The notes below the pieces were generated by a model. The model was given only the letters and a program-made list of their open reading frames with translations. It had not been told where the DNA came from and did no database searches. Of a stretch of 64,000 bases of DNA, positions 30,209-38,326 are shown one piece after another. Within the stretch, counting starts at the first letter, position 1. Each line of letters begins with the position of its first letter. Both the position numbers and the translations under genes were made by a program. The stretch is from SAR86 cluster bacterium (GTDB taxonomy: Bacteria > Pseudomonadota > Gammaproteobacteria > Magnimaribacterales > Magnimaribacteraceae), in NCBI GenBank assembly GCA_023703575.1, contig CP097969.1:1-64000 (forward strand), read 5' to 3'.

Positions 30209-30612
30209 TAATTTATATTAATAATTTTTAAGCCAGTAGCATTCTGGCCATTAGCTAGAATGTTTTGCTCTATTTCTTTATATTCAATAGCTTTATCTTT
30301 TGAGTAAGCAATTAAAACTTTTCCTTTGTTAAGGTCCACATCAATTTTTTTTACGTTTCTATCTTTCTCGAACGTCTTCTCTAGACCTTGGGCGCAAAAA
30401 TCACACACCATGCCAATTACACTAACTACCGCAATTTGGCAGTCTTCAAGATCTTTAATAAAGTTTTGGTACCTATCAGGATCTACATCAAGATCTGTTC
30501 CATCAATCAGTTCTCCGTGAACATGACCTTTATGGTCATGATTCATATCATCCGTAGCAGACAAAAAATGAGAAATCATAAAACTATAGACAATAATCAA
30601 AAATTTATTCAT
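30208..30612 (-). CDS. MerP-like periplasmic heavy-metal-associated (HMA) protein
   Basis: A signal peptide (about residues 1-19) precedes a His-rich stretch MNHDHKGHVHGE, a 25-residue acidic link, and an HMA domain with SVIGMVCDFCAQGLEKTF (Cys70, Cys73) and the usual VDLNKGKVLIAY strand. The GMxCxxC motif binds soft metals such as Cu(I) or Hg(II). It probably hands metal to or from the MerT-like protein encoded next, with which it shares one base. 134 residues, longer than MerP because of the His-rich lead. Confidence 0.82.
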   Translation of the reverse strand: MNKFLIIVYSFMISHFLSATDDMNHDHKGHVHGELIDGTDLDVDPDRYQNFIKDLEDCQIAVVSVIGMVCDFCAQGLEKTFEKDRNVKKIDVDLNKGKVLIAYSKDKAIEYKEIEQNILANGQNATGLKIININ

Positions 30613-30620
30613 ATCATTTC

Positions 30621-31223
30621 CTAAAATCTATAGATCAAAAGTGAGTCCCATTCAGTCTTGTCATTATATCCAAACTCAATTAAAAAATTTCCTTTGAAAA
30701 ATTTAAGTACGGGAAAAGTTGACCAATTCTTCAAAAGATCATTTTTTTTTGATTTCACCATAATCCAAGTATGAAAGTCTCCATAATCGCCCAAATAGGG
30801 TGCTAAACCAATTTGCAAGTATTGATCTTCAAAATCTATAATCTCATTCTCTACTTTTTTGTAACTAAAACCAACAAACCACCGTCTAGTTTCCCAATCT
30901 CCATGAAGACCGTAAAATTTATCCTCAATTCTTTTGGTGCTTACACCAGATTGAAAATATAGGTTTCTCTGAGAATATTCAGTGTTTTTTCTATTCAAAA
31001 GGTAAGTGAGTCTGAAATATGAATAGTTGGAGCTTAAAAAATCATCTTTTACAGCCTCTAAACCTAATGAGTACTTATAAGTTGGTGAATAGTGTAGATA
31101 TAGAGAATCACGCATGTTATCTGAGTGACTCATTAGTGTTGAGCCTCCTGAATAAGAGATGGGTCTTGCTACTGCTACACTGCTTACAGCAAGAATTAGA
31201 AATAGTAGCCTCTTTATACCCAC
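30621..31223 (-). CDS. Predicted outer-membrane or secreted protein, first gene of the copper operon
   Basis: No family recognised. The signal peptide ends AVA at about residue 19; the remainder alternates polar and aromatic residues as in small beta barrels and ends LLIYRF, with a terminal Phe as in outer-membrane proteins. The only start near the signal peptide is the GTG at 31221-31223, which lies inside the CsoR-type palindrome and only about 7 bases after a -10 element, so the mRNA may be leaderless. The MerP-like gene follows 8 bases after. 200 residues. Confidence 0.7.
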   Translation of the reverse strand: MGIKRLLFLILAVSSVAVARPISYSGGSTLMSHSDNMRDSLYLHYSPTYKYSLGLEAVKDDFLSSNYSYFRLTYLLNRKNTEYSQRNLYFQSGVSTKRIEDKFYGLHGDWETRRWFVGFSYKKVENEIIDFEDQYLQIGLAPYLGDYGDFHTWIMVKSKKNDLLKNWSTFPVLKFFKGNFLIEFGYNDKTEWDSLLIYRF

Positions 31224-31232
31224 GGGGGGTAT
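31216..31232. promoter_or_regulatory. CsoR-type operator palindrome
   Basis: ATACCCACGGGGGGTAT is an inverted repeat (ATACCC / GGGTAT) around a G-rich core. It differs very little from the B. subtilis copZA CsoR operator as I remember it (ATACCC, five bases, GGGTAT). It overlaps the -10 element and the GTG start of the first gene of an operon that itself encodes a CsoR, which supports autoregulation by copper. Confidence 0.8.
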
Positions 31233-31239
31233 TTTAGCA
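31231..31239 (-). promoter_or_regulatory. Extended -10 promoter of the copper operon
   Basis: On the minus strand the sequence is TGCTAAAAT, a TGN extension plus a TAAAAT hexamer. No strong -35 hexamer is seen. The predicted transcription start falls at or within a few bases of the GTG start codon at 31223. Confidence 0.5.
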
Positions 31240-31264
31240 TAAACAGCAAGGTTAAAAGCATTCT

Positions 31265-31291
31265 AAAAAAGGAGACGATACTTCCTTTTTT
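31265..31291 (-). terminator. Hairpin with T-run, possible start-proximal or bidirectional terminator
   Basis: AAAAAAGGA (31265-31273) pairs with TCCTTTTTT (31283-31291) across a 9-base loop. The A and T runs on both sides allow intrinsic termination in either direction. On the minus strand it lies after the typA stop (31322), so it probably ends the typA transcript before the copper operon promoter. Confidence 0.65.
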
Positions 31292-31321
31292 ATAGAAGGA
31301 ACCTTATTCTCATTTGTAAGA

Positions 31322-33106
31322 TTATCTTATATCTTTTTTCCTTAAGCGGATGGATGTTGGTGTAACTTCAACAAGCTCATCGTCCTCCACAAATTCTAAG
31401 GCTTGCTCTAAGGTGTGTTCAATATGAGGTGTAAGAATAAGGTTTTCATCCGTACCGGCAGCCCTGATGTTGGTTAGCTGTTTGGCTTTAGTAGGATTTA
31501 CTGGCAAGTCATTATCTCTTGAATGAAGGCCTACTATTTGACCTATGTAAACTTCGGTTCCATGACCAAGAAACATCCTGCCTCTCTCTTGCAAATTAAA
31601 TAGTGAATAAGCAAGCGTTTTGCCAGCCGCCATAGAGACCAGCACCCCATTCTGTCTTTTGGCCAATTCACCTTCCTTTGCTTTTCCATAATGATCAAAA
31701 ACACTAGTCATAATTCCTGTACCACTGGTCATTGTTAAAAAACTTGATCTAAAACCTATCATTCCCCTTGATGGTGCTAAGAACTCTAACTTAATTCTTC
31801 CTTTTCCATCAGGTTCCATGTTTTGCAAATCAGCTTTCCTTTGTCCCATTTCTTCCATTACAGCGCCTTGGTGCTGATCTTCTATATCAATTACTATTTG
31901 CTCATAAGGTTCATGTATTTCACCGTTCACTTCCTTTTGAATAACTTCTGGCTTGGAAACACCTAATTCATAATCTTCGCGTCGCATATTTTCTATCAAG
32001 ACTGATAGATGCAGTTCACCTCGTCCAGAAACTTTAAATTTATCTGGAGATTCGCCTTGTTCCACTCTTAAAGCGACATTATGAATTAACTCTTGTTCAA
32101 GTCGTTCTTTCAAGTTTCTTGAGGAAATATATTTCCCTTCTCTTCCTGCAAAAGGAGAATTATTTACTTGAAAGGTCATACTCACCGTAGGTTCGTCAAC
32201 ACTAAGAGGTGGCAAAGCCTCAATTTTTTCGGGGCTACATATAGTGTCAGAAATATTGAGTTTATCTATTCCTGTAATACAAATAATATCTCCTGCTTGC
32301 GCTTCAGGCACTTCAACTCTTTCAAGTCCGTTATAGCCCATAACTTGTAAAATTTTGCCTCTTCGCTCTGAATCATTGGAATCTATTACAGCAACCTGTT
32401 CGTTAGGTTTTATTTTCCCTCTTTTTATTCTGCCAATTCCAATCACACCGACGTAGCTGCTGTAATCAAGAGCACTAATCTGCATTTGAAAAGGGCCATC
32501 GTTGTTTACCTCTGGAGGATTGACCTTCTCTATAATAAGATCCATCAAAGGAGACATATCTTCAGACATCTTTTCTTCATCTAAGCCAGCAATCCCATTA
32601 AGGGCTGAGGCATAAATAACTGGAAAATCTAACTGATCATCATTGCCACCCAGTCTATCAAATAGATCAAATACTTGATCTAAGACCCAGTCTGGTCTGG
32701 CCCCCGGTCTGTCTAATTTATTTATAACTAAAATCGGGTTAAGCCCTTGGTCAAAAGCTTTCTGAGTCACAAATCGTGTCTGAGGCATTGGCCCATCCAC
32801 TGCGTCAACAAGTAGCAAAACAGAATCAACCATTGAAAGAACTCTTTCAACCTCACCCCCAAAATCAGCATGACCCGGAGTATCTACTATATTTATTCTG
32901 TGATCCTTCCACTCAATAGCAGTATTTTTTGCAAGAATAGTAATCCCCCTCTCTTTTTCTTGATCATCGGAATCCATAATTCTTTCAGAATCCATATTTT
33001 TTCTATCAAGAGTTCCTGACTGCTGAAGTAATTTGTCAACCAGGGTAGTTTTCCCATGATCTACGTGGGCAATAATAGCTACATTTCTGAGTTTTTTAGT
33101 CGACAT
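31322..33106 (-). CDS. typA: GTP-binding ribosome-associated protein TypA/BipA
   Basis: BipA is a translational GTPase that aids 50S assembly and stress growth. G motifs are AHVDHGKTTL (about residue 11), DTPGHADFGGEVER and NKLD. The elongation-factor G-like domains III and V and the BipA C-terminal domain follow, with the typical SRNLKERLEQELIHNVALRV and SRGMIGFRSSFLTMT. 594 residues, slightly shorter than the E. coli protein. Termination is probably at the hairpin 31265-31291. Confidence 0.95.
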   Translation of the reverse strand: MSTKKLRNVAIIAHVDHGKTTLVDKLLQQSGTLDRKNMDSERIMDSDDQEKERGITILAKNTAIEWKDHRINIVDTPGHADFGGEVERVLSMVDSVLLLVDAVDGPMPQTRFVTQKAFDQGLNPILVINKLDRPGARPDWVLDQVFDLFDRLGGNDDQLDFPVIYASALNGIAGLDEEKMSEDMSPLMDLIIEKVNPPEVNNDGPFQMQISALDYSSYVGVIGIGRIKRGKIKPNEQVAVIDSNDSERRGKILQVMGYNGLERVEVPEAQAGDIICITGIDKLNISDTICSPEKIEALPPLSVDEPTVSMTFQVNNSPFAGREGKYISSRNLKERLEQELIHNVALRVEQGESPDKFKVSGRGELHLSVLIENMRREDYELGVSKPEVIQKEVNGEIHEPYEQIVIDIEDQHQGAVMEEMGQRKADLQNMEPDGKGRIKLEFLAPSRGMIGFRSSFLTMTSGTGIMTSVFDHYGKAKEGELAKRQNGVLVSMAAGKTLAYSLFNLQERGRMFLGHGTEVYIGQIVGLHSRDNDLPVNPTKAKQLTNIRAAGTDENLILTPHIEHTLEQALEFVEDDELVEVTPTSIRLRKKDIR

Positions 33107-33152
33107 CGCTTTCGGAAAGCCGCGATTATAAGCTTTTATATAGAATCTTCTA

Positions 33153-33614
33153 TTAGTTTTTTGAGATCATTGAGTGACTCAAAGGCTCAGGACAGCAAAA
33201 TTTTAAAAGAGCCTCTTTTAGATCAAGATTATCAGCTTTTCTAAGCTTATCTAAAAATTCTTTTGCATGCTTATTACCCCTTTTTTCTGCAACTAAAAAA
33301 TACTCTAATGCAAGCTCAGGATCGGGATCGGTATTGATACCATCTACATAAAATATTGCTATATTAAATGGAGCTTTAGAATGGCCTTGCTCATTAGCAC
33401 GTTGGTACCAATACACTGCTTTTTCAACGTCTTTATTTATGCCTCTTCCAATTGAGTAATTTACGCCTGTGTTGTACTGGGAGACAGAAATTCCTTGAGT
33501 TGCAAGTGAAAGGTCATAAACAAAATCATCTTTATCACTTACTGCTATTAGCTGAAGACAAAAGAAAGCTAATAGAAAAAAAAATGTTTTTTTAGAGTGC
33601 CCTTTTTTTAACAA
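33153..33614 (-). CDS. Secreted Sel1-repeat protein
   Basis: After a Lys-rich lead and a hydrophobic signal segment (about residues 10-25), two Sel1-like repeats are visible: a unit with GRGINKDVEKAVYWYQRANEQGHSKA, written here only in outline (about residues 57-82), and a second with PELALEYFLVAEKRGNKHA. Such repeats mediate protein contacts; no target is evident. The start is a TTG without a clear ribosome site, so the first residues are uncertain. 153 residues, 6 bases after the oxidoreductase gene. Confidence 0.68.
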   Translation of the reverse strand: MLKKGHSKKTFFFLLAFFCLQLIAVSDKDDFVYDLSLATQGISVSQYNTGVNYSIGRGINKDVEKAVYWYQRANEQGHSKAPFNIAIFYVDGINTDPDPELALEYFLVAEKRGNKHAKEFLDKLRKADNLDLKEALLKFCCPEPLSHSMISKN

Positions 33615-33620
33615 AAGCCT

Positions 33621-34613
33621 TTATTCCATAGACACGACAACTTTTCCTAGAACTTTTCTATCTTCTAAAGTTTTTATAGCTGTTGCTGATTCATCAAGTG
33701 TATAGGTCTCAGTGACAAAGGGTTTAATTTTTCCCTCCGCATGAAGGTCAAATAGTTCTTTAAAGTTTTGTTGGTTCTCAGCATATTCTACTCCCGCAAA
33801 CTGACCCCAGAAAACACCAACTATTTGACACTCTTTTAACAAAGTAAGATTCAAAGGCATTTTTGGAATACCAGCTGTGAAACCTATAACAAGATATTTT
33901 CCATGTCTTGCAATCGCTCTCAATGCAGGCTCAGCATAATCCCCGCCTACAAGATCATAAATCATATCAACGCCACCACCAGTTACTTCTTTGATTTGAT
34001 CAGAGAATTTCTTTTGAAGATCTCTGTCCATTTCCCTTTCATAAATGATTCCTTCATCTGCACCTTCTTTTTTGCAGAGGTCAATTTTCTCTTGAGAAGA
34101 AGCTGCGGCAATAACTTTTGCTCCCATTGCTTTTGCAATATGAATTGCAGTAATACCAAGACCGCCACCAGCTCCAAGAACTAAAACTGACTGTCCAGCT
34201 TTAAGCTCACCTCTTTGTTTGAAAGCATGGTAAGTAGTTCCATAATTAAGTGGAAACCCAGCCGCCGTATTGAAGTCCATTGTTTCTGGTAAAGGCATCA
34301 ATTGTTGTTCGAGATAAACCCCTTTTTCTCGTAAACCTCCTGATCCTATGCTGCCCATTACTCTGTCTCCTTCCTTGTGCATGGTTACGCCTTCGCCAAC
34401 GGAAGATACAACACCTGAAATTTCACTTCCTGGGCTAAAGGGAAAAGGGGGTTTAAACTGGTACAAACCTTGAACTATAAGCACATCAGGAAAGCTTATT
34501 CCTGTTGCCTTAATGTCAACAACCACCTGTCCAGGGCCGGCAATCGGATCATCAATCTCTTCAACTTGATGTGAGTCCACTGGTCCGAACTCTTTACATA
34601 AAAATGCTTTCAT
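33621..34613 (-). CDS. NADPH:quinone oxidoreductase-like medium-chain dehydrogenase
   Basis: A zinc-free MDR protein of 330 residues. The GroES-like domain shows GPGQVVVDIKATGISFPDVL and GSEISGVVSSVGEGV; the Rossmann fold has LVLGAGGGLGITAIHIAKAM. No structural-zinc Cys cluster is present, as in the QOR group. Substrate could be a quinone or an enoyl compound. It stands between gshA and the Sel1 gene, 55 bases after gshA's start-proximal neighbour, with no operon partner that tells its role. Confidence 0.82.
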   Translation of the reverse strand: MKAFLCKEFGPVDSHQVEEIDDPIAGPGQVVVDIKATGISFPDVLIVQGLYQFKPPFPFSPGSEISGVVSSVGEGVTMHKEGDRVMGSIGSGGLREKGVYLEQQLMPLPETMDFNTAAGFPLNYGTTYHAFKQRGELKAGQSVLVLGAGGGLGITAIHIAKAMGAKVIAAASSQEKIDLCKKEGADEGIIYEREMDRDLQKKFSDQIKEVTGGGVDMIYDLVGGDYAEPALRAIARHGKYLVIGFTAGIPKMPLNLTLLKECQIVGVFWGQFAGVEYAENQQNFKELFDLHAEGKIKPFVTETYTLDESATAIKTLEDRKVLGKVVVSME

Positions 34614-34668
34614 AAAATGGTCCTTATTAAATATCTAGTTGATTAAATTAACGCTAAAATAAAAAACG

Positions 34669-36225
34669 TCAAGAAATCTTATTTAAAAAATCTTTTAAAT
34701 AATCTTCGAAGTTTTCTTGATTACTCTCTTCAATTTTTTTAGCTGCTTCAAGAGAATCCTGAGAGGTTGTCGTGAAAAAGTACTCATCATCTGTTGCAAG
34801 ACTATCCATATGTTCTTTATGAAGAAGTGACATCTTCATTCCGTATTCTTGTAAGGTCATATCATTGGTTTGGATCTCTTCTAACAAGGATCCACTTAAA
34901 GATTTATCAAGACTATTTATAACTTCTTTTTGATTAGAAAGAGTATCAGTCCACTTACTATCACCTTGAGATACTTCCTTACTCATGAATTCAGCGATGT
35001 CTTGCATTCCATCGAGTATTCTCACAGCCTCTTCTCTGATGCCTATTTTACCTTTAAGTGTTGTAATAGATGCCTCAGAACTTCTTCCTTCATTTACGAT
35101 TGTTTTGTGAGTCTTAAACAGTTCATTTGACTCAGATTCTGTTATATCTGGGCTATCGGAAAGTAAGCAAAACAATATTAATAGATCTAAGAAATATATT
35201 TGTTCTTCAGATATACCAACAAAGGCTTTTGGGTTGAGGTCTATGCATCTTAGTTCAAGATAATCTATTCCTTCATTATTTAAAACATTTATAGGCCTTT
35301 CTCCAGTTGGGCAAACTCTTTTTGGCCTAATCGTACTGTAATATTCATTTTCAATTTGAATAATAGAATCATTCAATTGAATTCTTTGGTTGTCCCTAAA
35401 CTCGCCAAGTTTTTTATAGTCTTCGTAGGGAGTTTTCAAAGCATTTTTTAGATCTAAGGTATATTGATCTATAGAGTTGTACGAAATGTTGAGGCTATCC
35501 TGAGCATGACTTATATAGCCTAGGTCTCCCATTCTTAAAGAAGTGGCATGAGGCTTGAAAAAATCTTCAGTATTAAGATCATCCATATTATGATTTCTAT
35601 TTTCTGCAAAAGACTTGTTTGCTATAGGAGAAGATCCAAATAATAGAAGATATAGCCAGCCATATCTTCGGAAGTTCCTTGCAATACCTAAATAAACCTC
35701 ATTTTTGAATTTTTTTAAATCAACGGAATTGATATCAGCAAAAATTTGCAAAAATTTATCTGAAAATGAGAAGTTATAATGAATTCCCGCTATAGCCTGC
35801 ATCATACTTCCATATCTATTAGACAAACCTCTTCTGTAAATGGTTTTCATCATACCTTGATTAGAAGTCCCGTAGTTTCCAATAGGTATATCGTCCTCAG
35901 AATCTATGAAACAAGGCATGCTTAGGGGCCAAAGGGATTCACCTTCTAGGTTTTGATTCACAAAAATATGTAAATCACTTAGAAATTTCAAACATTCTGA
36001 AGCACTATTGAAAGTCGGGGTAACTAATTCCAGCAAAGCTTCTGAAAAATCAGTTGTTATATAAGGGTTAGTTAAAGCTGATCCTAATCCTAATGGATGA
36101 GGGGTTTGAGAGATTTTTCCAGATGAGTCAACCCTAAGGCTCTCCCTCTCTATGCCCCTATTTATGAAATTGAGTTCTGAGGATACTTTTGATTTCTTTA
36201 TCTCATCTAAAGAAAATCTGATCAT
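34669..36225 (-). CDS. gshA: Glutamate-cysteine ligase
   Basis: GshA makes gamma-glutamylcysteine, the first step of glutathione synthesis. At 518 residues it has the length of the E. coli type. Typical stretches are GIERESLRVDSSGKISQTPHP at the N-terminus (shown here as RGIERESLRV), TDFSEALLELVTP, GIHYNFSF and YLELRCIDLNP. It begins 6 bases after pckA. gshB is not in the window. Confidence 0.94.
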   Translation of the reverse strand: MIRFSLDEIKKSKVSSELNFINRGIERESLRVDSSGKISQTPHPLGLGSALTNPYITTDFSEALLELVTPTFNSASECLKFLSDLHIFVNQNLEGESLWPLSMPCFIDSEDDIPIGNYGTSNQGMMKTIYRRGLSNRYGSMMQAIAGIHYNFSFSDKFLQIFADINSVDLKKFKNEVYLGIARNFRRYGWLYLLLFGSSPIANKSFAENRNHNMDDLNTEDFFKPHATSLRMGDLGYISHAQDSLNISYNSIDQYTLDLKNALKTPYEDYKKLGEFRDNQRIQLNDSIIQIENEYYSTIRPKRVCPTGERPINVLNNEGIDYLELRCIDLNPKAFVGISEEQIYFLDLLILFCLLSDSPDITESESNELFKTHKTIVNEGRSSEASITTLKGKIGIREEAVRILDGMQDIAEFMSKEVSQGDSKWTDTLSNQKEVINSLDKSLSGSLLEEIQTNDMTLQEYGMKMSLLHKEHMDSLATDDEYFFTTTSQDSLEAAKKIEESNQENFEDYLKDFLNKIS

Positions 36226-36231
36226 TTGATC

Positions 36232-37761
36232 TTACCTTGGTCCAGCGTCAACTATAGATTGTGATACGTCAAACTTCTTAAAGTTTTCTTTAAATTGATT
36301 TACTAGTTTACTTTCATATTCTGCATAAGATGATGGGTCTTTCCAATTTTTTATGGGATTGAGAAGCGTGCTATCCACTCCCTCAACACTCAATGGGACA
36401 TCTAGATTCATTCCTTCTATGGTTTCAGTATCAGCACCAATTAAATCACCTGATTGAATTGCAGAGATAATTGATCGAGTTACGGGTATATCGAACCGGT
36501 TACCTATTCCATACGGCCCCCCCGTCCATCCTGTATTGACTAAATATACTTTACTATCAAATTCTTCTATCCTTTTCATTAGAAGGTCAGCATAAACACC
36601 CGCGGCTCTAGGAAAAAAGGGAGCTCCGTAGCAAGTGGAGAAAGTGGTCTTGAACGCCTCTGTAGAACCTACTTCTGTTGATCCAATTGCAGCTGTATAC
36701 CCGCTTAAAAAGTGATAAGCAGCAGCCTCTTTGCTTAAGATTGAAACGGGAGGTATTACTCCAGATAAATCACAGGTAAGGAATATAACTGCATTAGGTT
36801 CTCCACCTGAATTTTCATCTGCTCTTTTTTCTATGTGTTCTCTTGGATAAACAACTCGAGTATTTTCGGTTAGGGATGAATCAGAAAAATCTGGATCTTT
36901 TGATTCCGTATCGATGACCACATTTTCCATTACGCTACCTCTTTTTATAGCATCCCAAATGACAGGTTCATTTTTTTTGGTGAGGTTAATGCATTTAGCG
37001 TAACAACCTCCTTCAAAATTGAATACTGTACCTGGCCCCCATCCATGTTCGTCATCACCGATTAAGTTCCTTTCTGGATCTGCTGAAAGAGTTGTTTTTC
37101 CGGTACCCGATAAACCAAAGAACAAGCAAACTTCTCCGTTAGATCCAACATTAGAAGCACAGTGCATCGGAAGAACATCCTTTTCAGGTAGTAAGAAATT
37201 TTGAACTGCAAACATAGATTTCTTCATTTCTCCTGCATAAGGCATTCCCGCCAACAAGACCTTCTTTCTTGTGAAGTCTAATAAAACGACGCCATCACTA
37301 TTGGTGCCATCTATTTCTGGATCGCATTCAAATAAAGGTGCACTCATAATCTCCCAGTTATCTTTACCTCCAGGGTTAAATTCTTGAGGCCTTATGAACA
37401 TTTGTTTACCAAAAAGATTATGCCATGCCCATTCCGTCCTGATTTTGACTGGTACATAGTAATCAGGATGCTCACCAACATGCAAAGAGCTAACAAATGT
37501 ATCTCTTTGGTTCATGTATTCCTCAACTTTATTCCAAATATTTATAAATGCTTCGCTATCGAATGGTTTGTTGACTTGTCCCCAATCAACAGAATTGATC
37601 GTTGTATCATCTTTAACTATAAATCTATCAAGCGGACTTCTTCCGGTTCTTTTACCAGTTTTTACAAGCAGCGCACCATTAGAAGCTATTTCTCCTTCAC
37701 CTCTTTCAAGGGCGGCATTAATAAGTTCTTCGACGGTTAGATTTTCGTGAATTGATGACAT
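36232..37761 (-). CDS. pckA: Phosphoenolpyruvate carboxykinase (ATP)
   Basis: PckA turns oxaloacetate into phosphoenolpyruvate for gluconeogenesis. Motifs: kinase-1a [14 protein letters not shown] near residue 218, the metal-binding GDDEHGWG, the block GRSPLDRF near the N-terminus, and [12 protein letters not shown] near the C-terminus. The 509-residue length is slightly under the E. coli enzyme. The presence of this enzyme fits growth on small organic acids or acyl-CoA products rather than sugars only. Confidence 0.95.
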   Translation of the reverse strand: MSSIHENLTVEELINAALERGEGEIASNGALLVKTGKRTGRSPLDRFIVKDDTTINSVDWGQVNKPFDSEAFINIWNKVEEYMNQRDTFVSSLHVGEHPDYYVPVKIRTEWAWHNLFGKQMFIRPQEFNPGGKDNWEIMSAPLFECDPEIDGTNSDGVVLLDFTRKKVLLAGMPYAGEMKKSMFAVQNFLLPEKDVLPMHCASNVGSNGEVCLFFGLSGTGKTTLSADPERNLIGDDEHGWGPGTVFNFEGGCYAKCINLTKKNEPVIWDAIKRGSVMENVVIDTESKDPDFSDSSLTENTRVVYPREHIEKRADENSGGEPNAVIFLTCDLSGVIPPVSILSKEAAAYHFLSGYTAAIGSTEVGSTEAFKTTFSTCYGAPFFPRAAGVYADLLMKRIEEFDSKVYLVNTGWTGGPYGIGNRFDIPVTRSIISAIQSGDLIGADTETIEGMNLDVPLSVEGVDSTLLNPIKNWKDPSSYAEYESKLVNQFKENFKKFDVSQSIVDAGPR

Positions 37762-37804
37762 TAAGAATCCTTTTTAAATAGCGGAGTATTATATAGATTA
37801 TATT

Positions 37805-38326
37805 TTAATTATGAGAATGAATTTCATTTACCTTTTTAAAGATAAATACACAGTAAATCAATAAAAAACTGAGTGAAATTAATACCCAACCAGGAATGCT
37901 GATACCCATAAAAGTCCATAAAATTTCAGCACAATTTCCATCACCTGTAAAAGCTAAGATTAATATTTCTAAAAAGGGTAATGTAGCAAAAAGGTACTCC
38001 ATATCGGGTGCGCAGCTCGGGACCAGATCTGCTGGAAGGCTTTGCAAGTAAAGCTGTCTAATTGAGAGTAATGCGCCACTAAGAATGGATATAAAAATTG
38101 AATAAAGGATAATTTTATAGGTCAAGATTTTCTTTGGGTTAATTATCATTCCAAAGGCGGCAAGGATACCAACTATAATCACAGAACCTCTTTGCATGTA
38201 ACAAAGTATGCAGGGCTTCAGTCCCAGATAATGCTCCATATATAAGGCTACTGCAATCATTCCTGCAGACGCCATTAAAAAAAGCAAGAATGTCCTTCTT
38301 GGATTTTTGGTAATTAGTTCTATCAA
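37805..38326 (-). CDS. dsbB: Disulfide bond formation protein DsbB
   Basis: DsbB reoxidises DsbA and passes electrons to quinone. Four helices are visible. The first periplasmic Cys pair is PCILCYMQR (CxxC); the second pair is in the later loop (PSCAPDM and GDGNCAEILW). The 173-residue length is normal. The TTG start overlaps the polA stop (TTGA), so translation is coupled. Its partner dsbA is at 43264, about 5 kb away. Confidence 0.93.
   Translation of the reverse strand: MIELITKNPRRTFLLFLMASAGMIAVALYMEHYLGLKPCILCYMQRGSVIIVGILAAFGMIINPKKILTYKIILYSIFISILSGALLSIRQLYLQSLPADLVPSCAPDMEYLFATLPFLEILILAFTGDGNCAEILWTFMGISIPGWVLISLSFLLIYCVFIFKKVNEIHSHN

Noticed and set aside
29843-30612. Mercury resistance (mer) operon
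   Set aside because: No merA or MerR; the regulator is a CsoR with Cu(I) ligands and the operator is CsoR-type.
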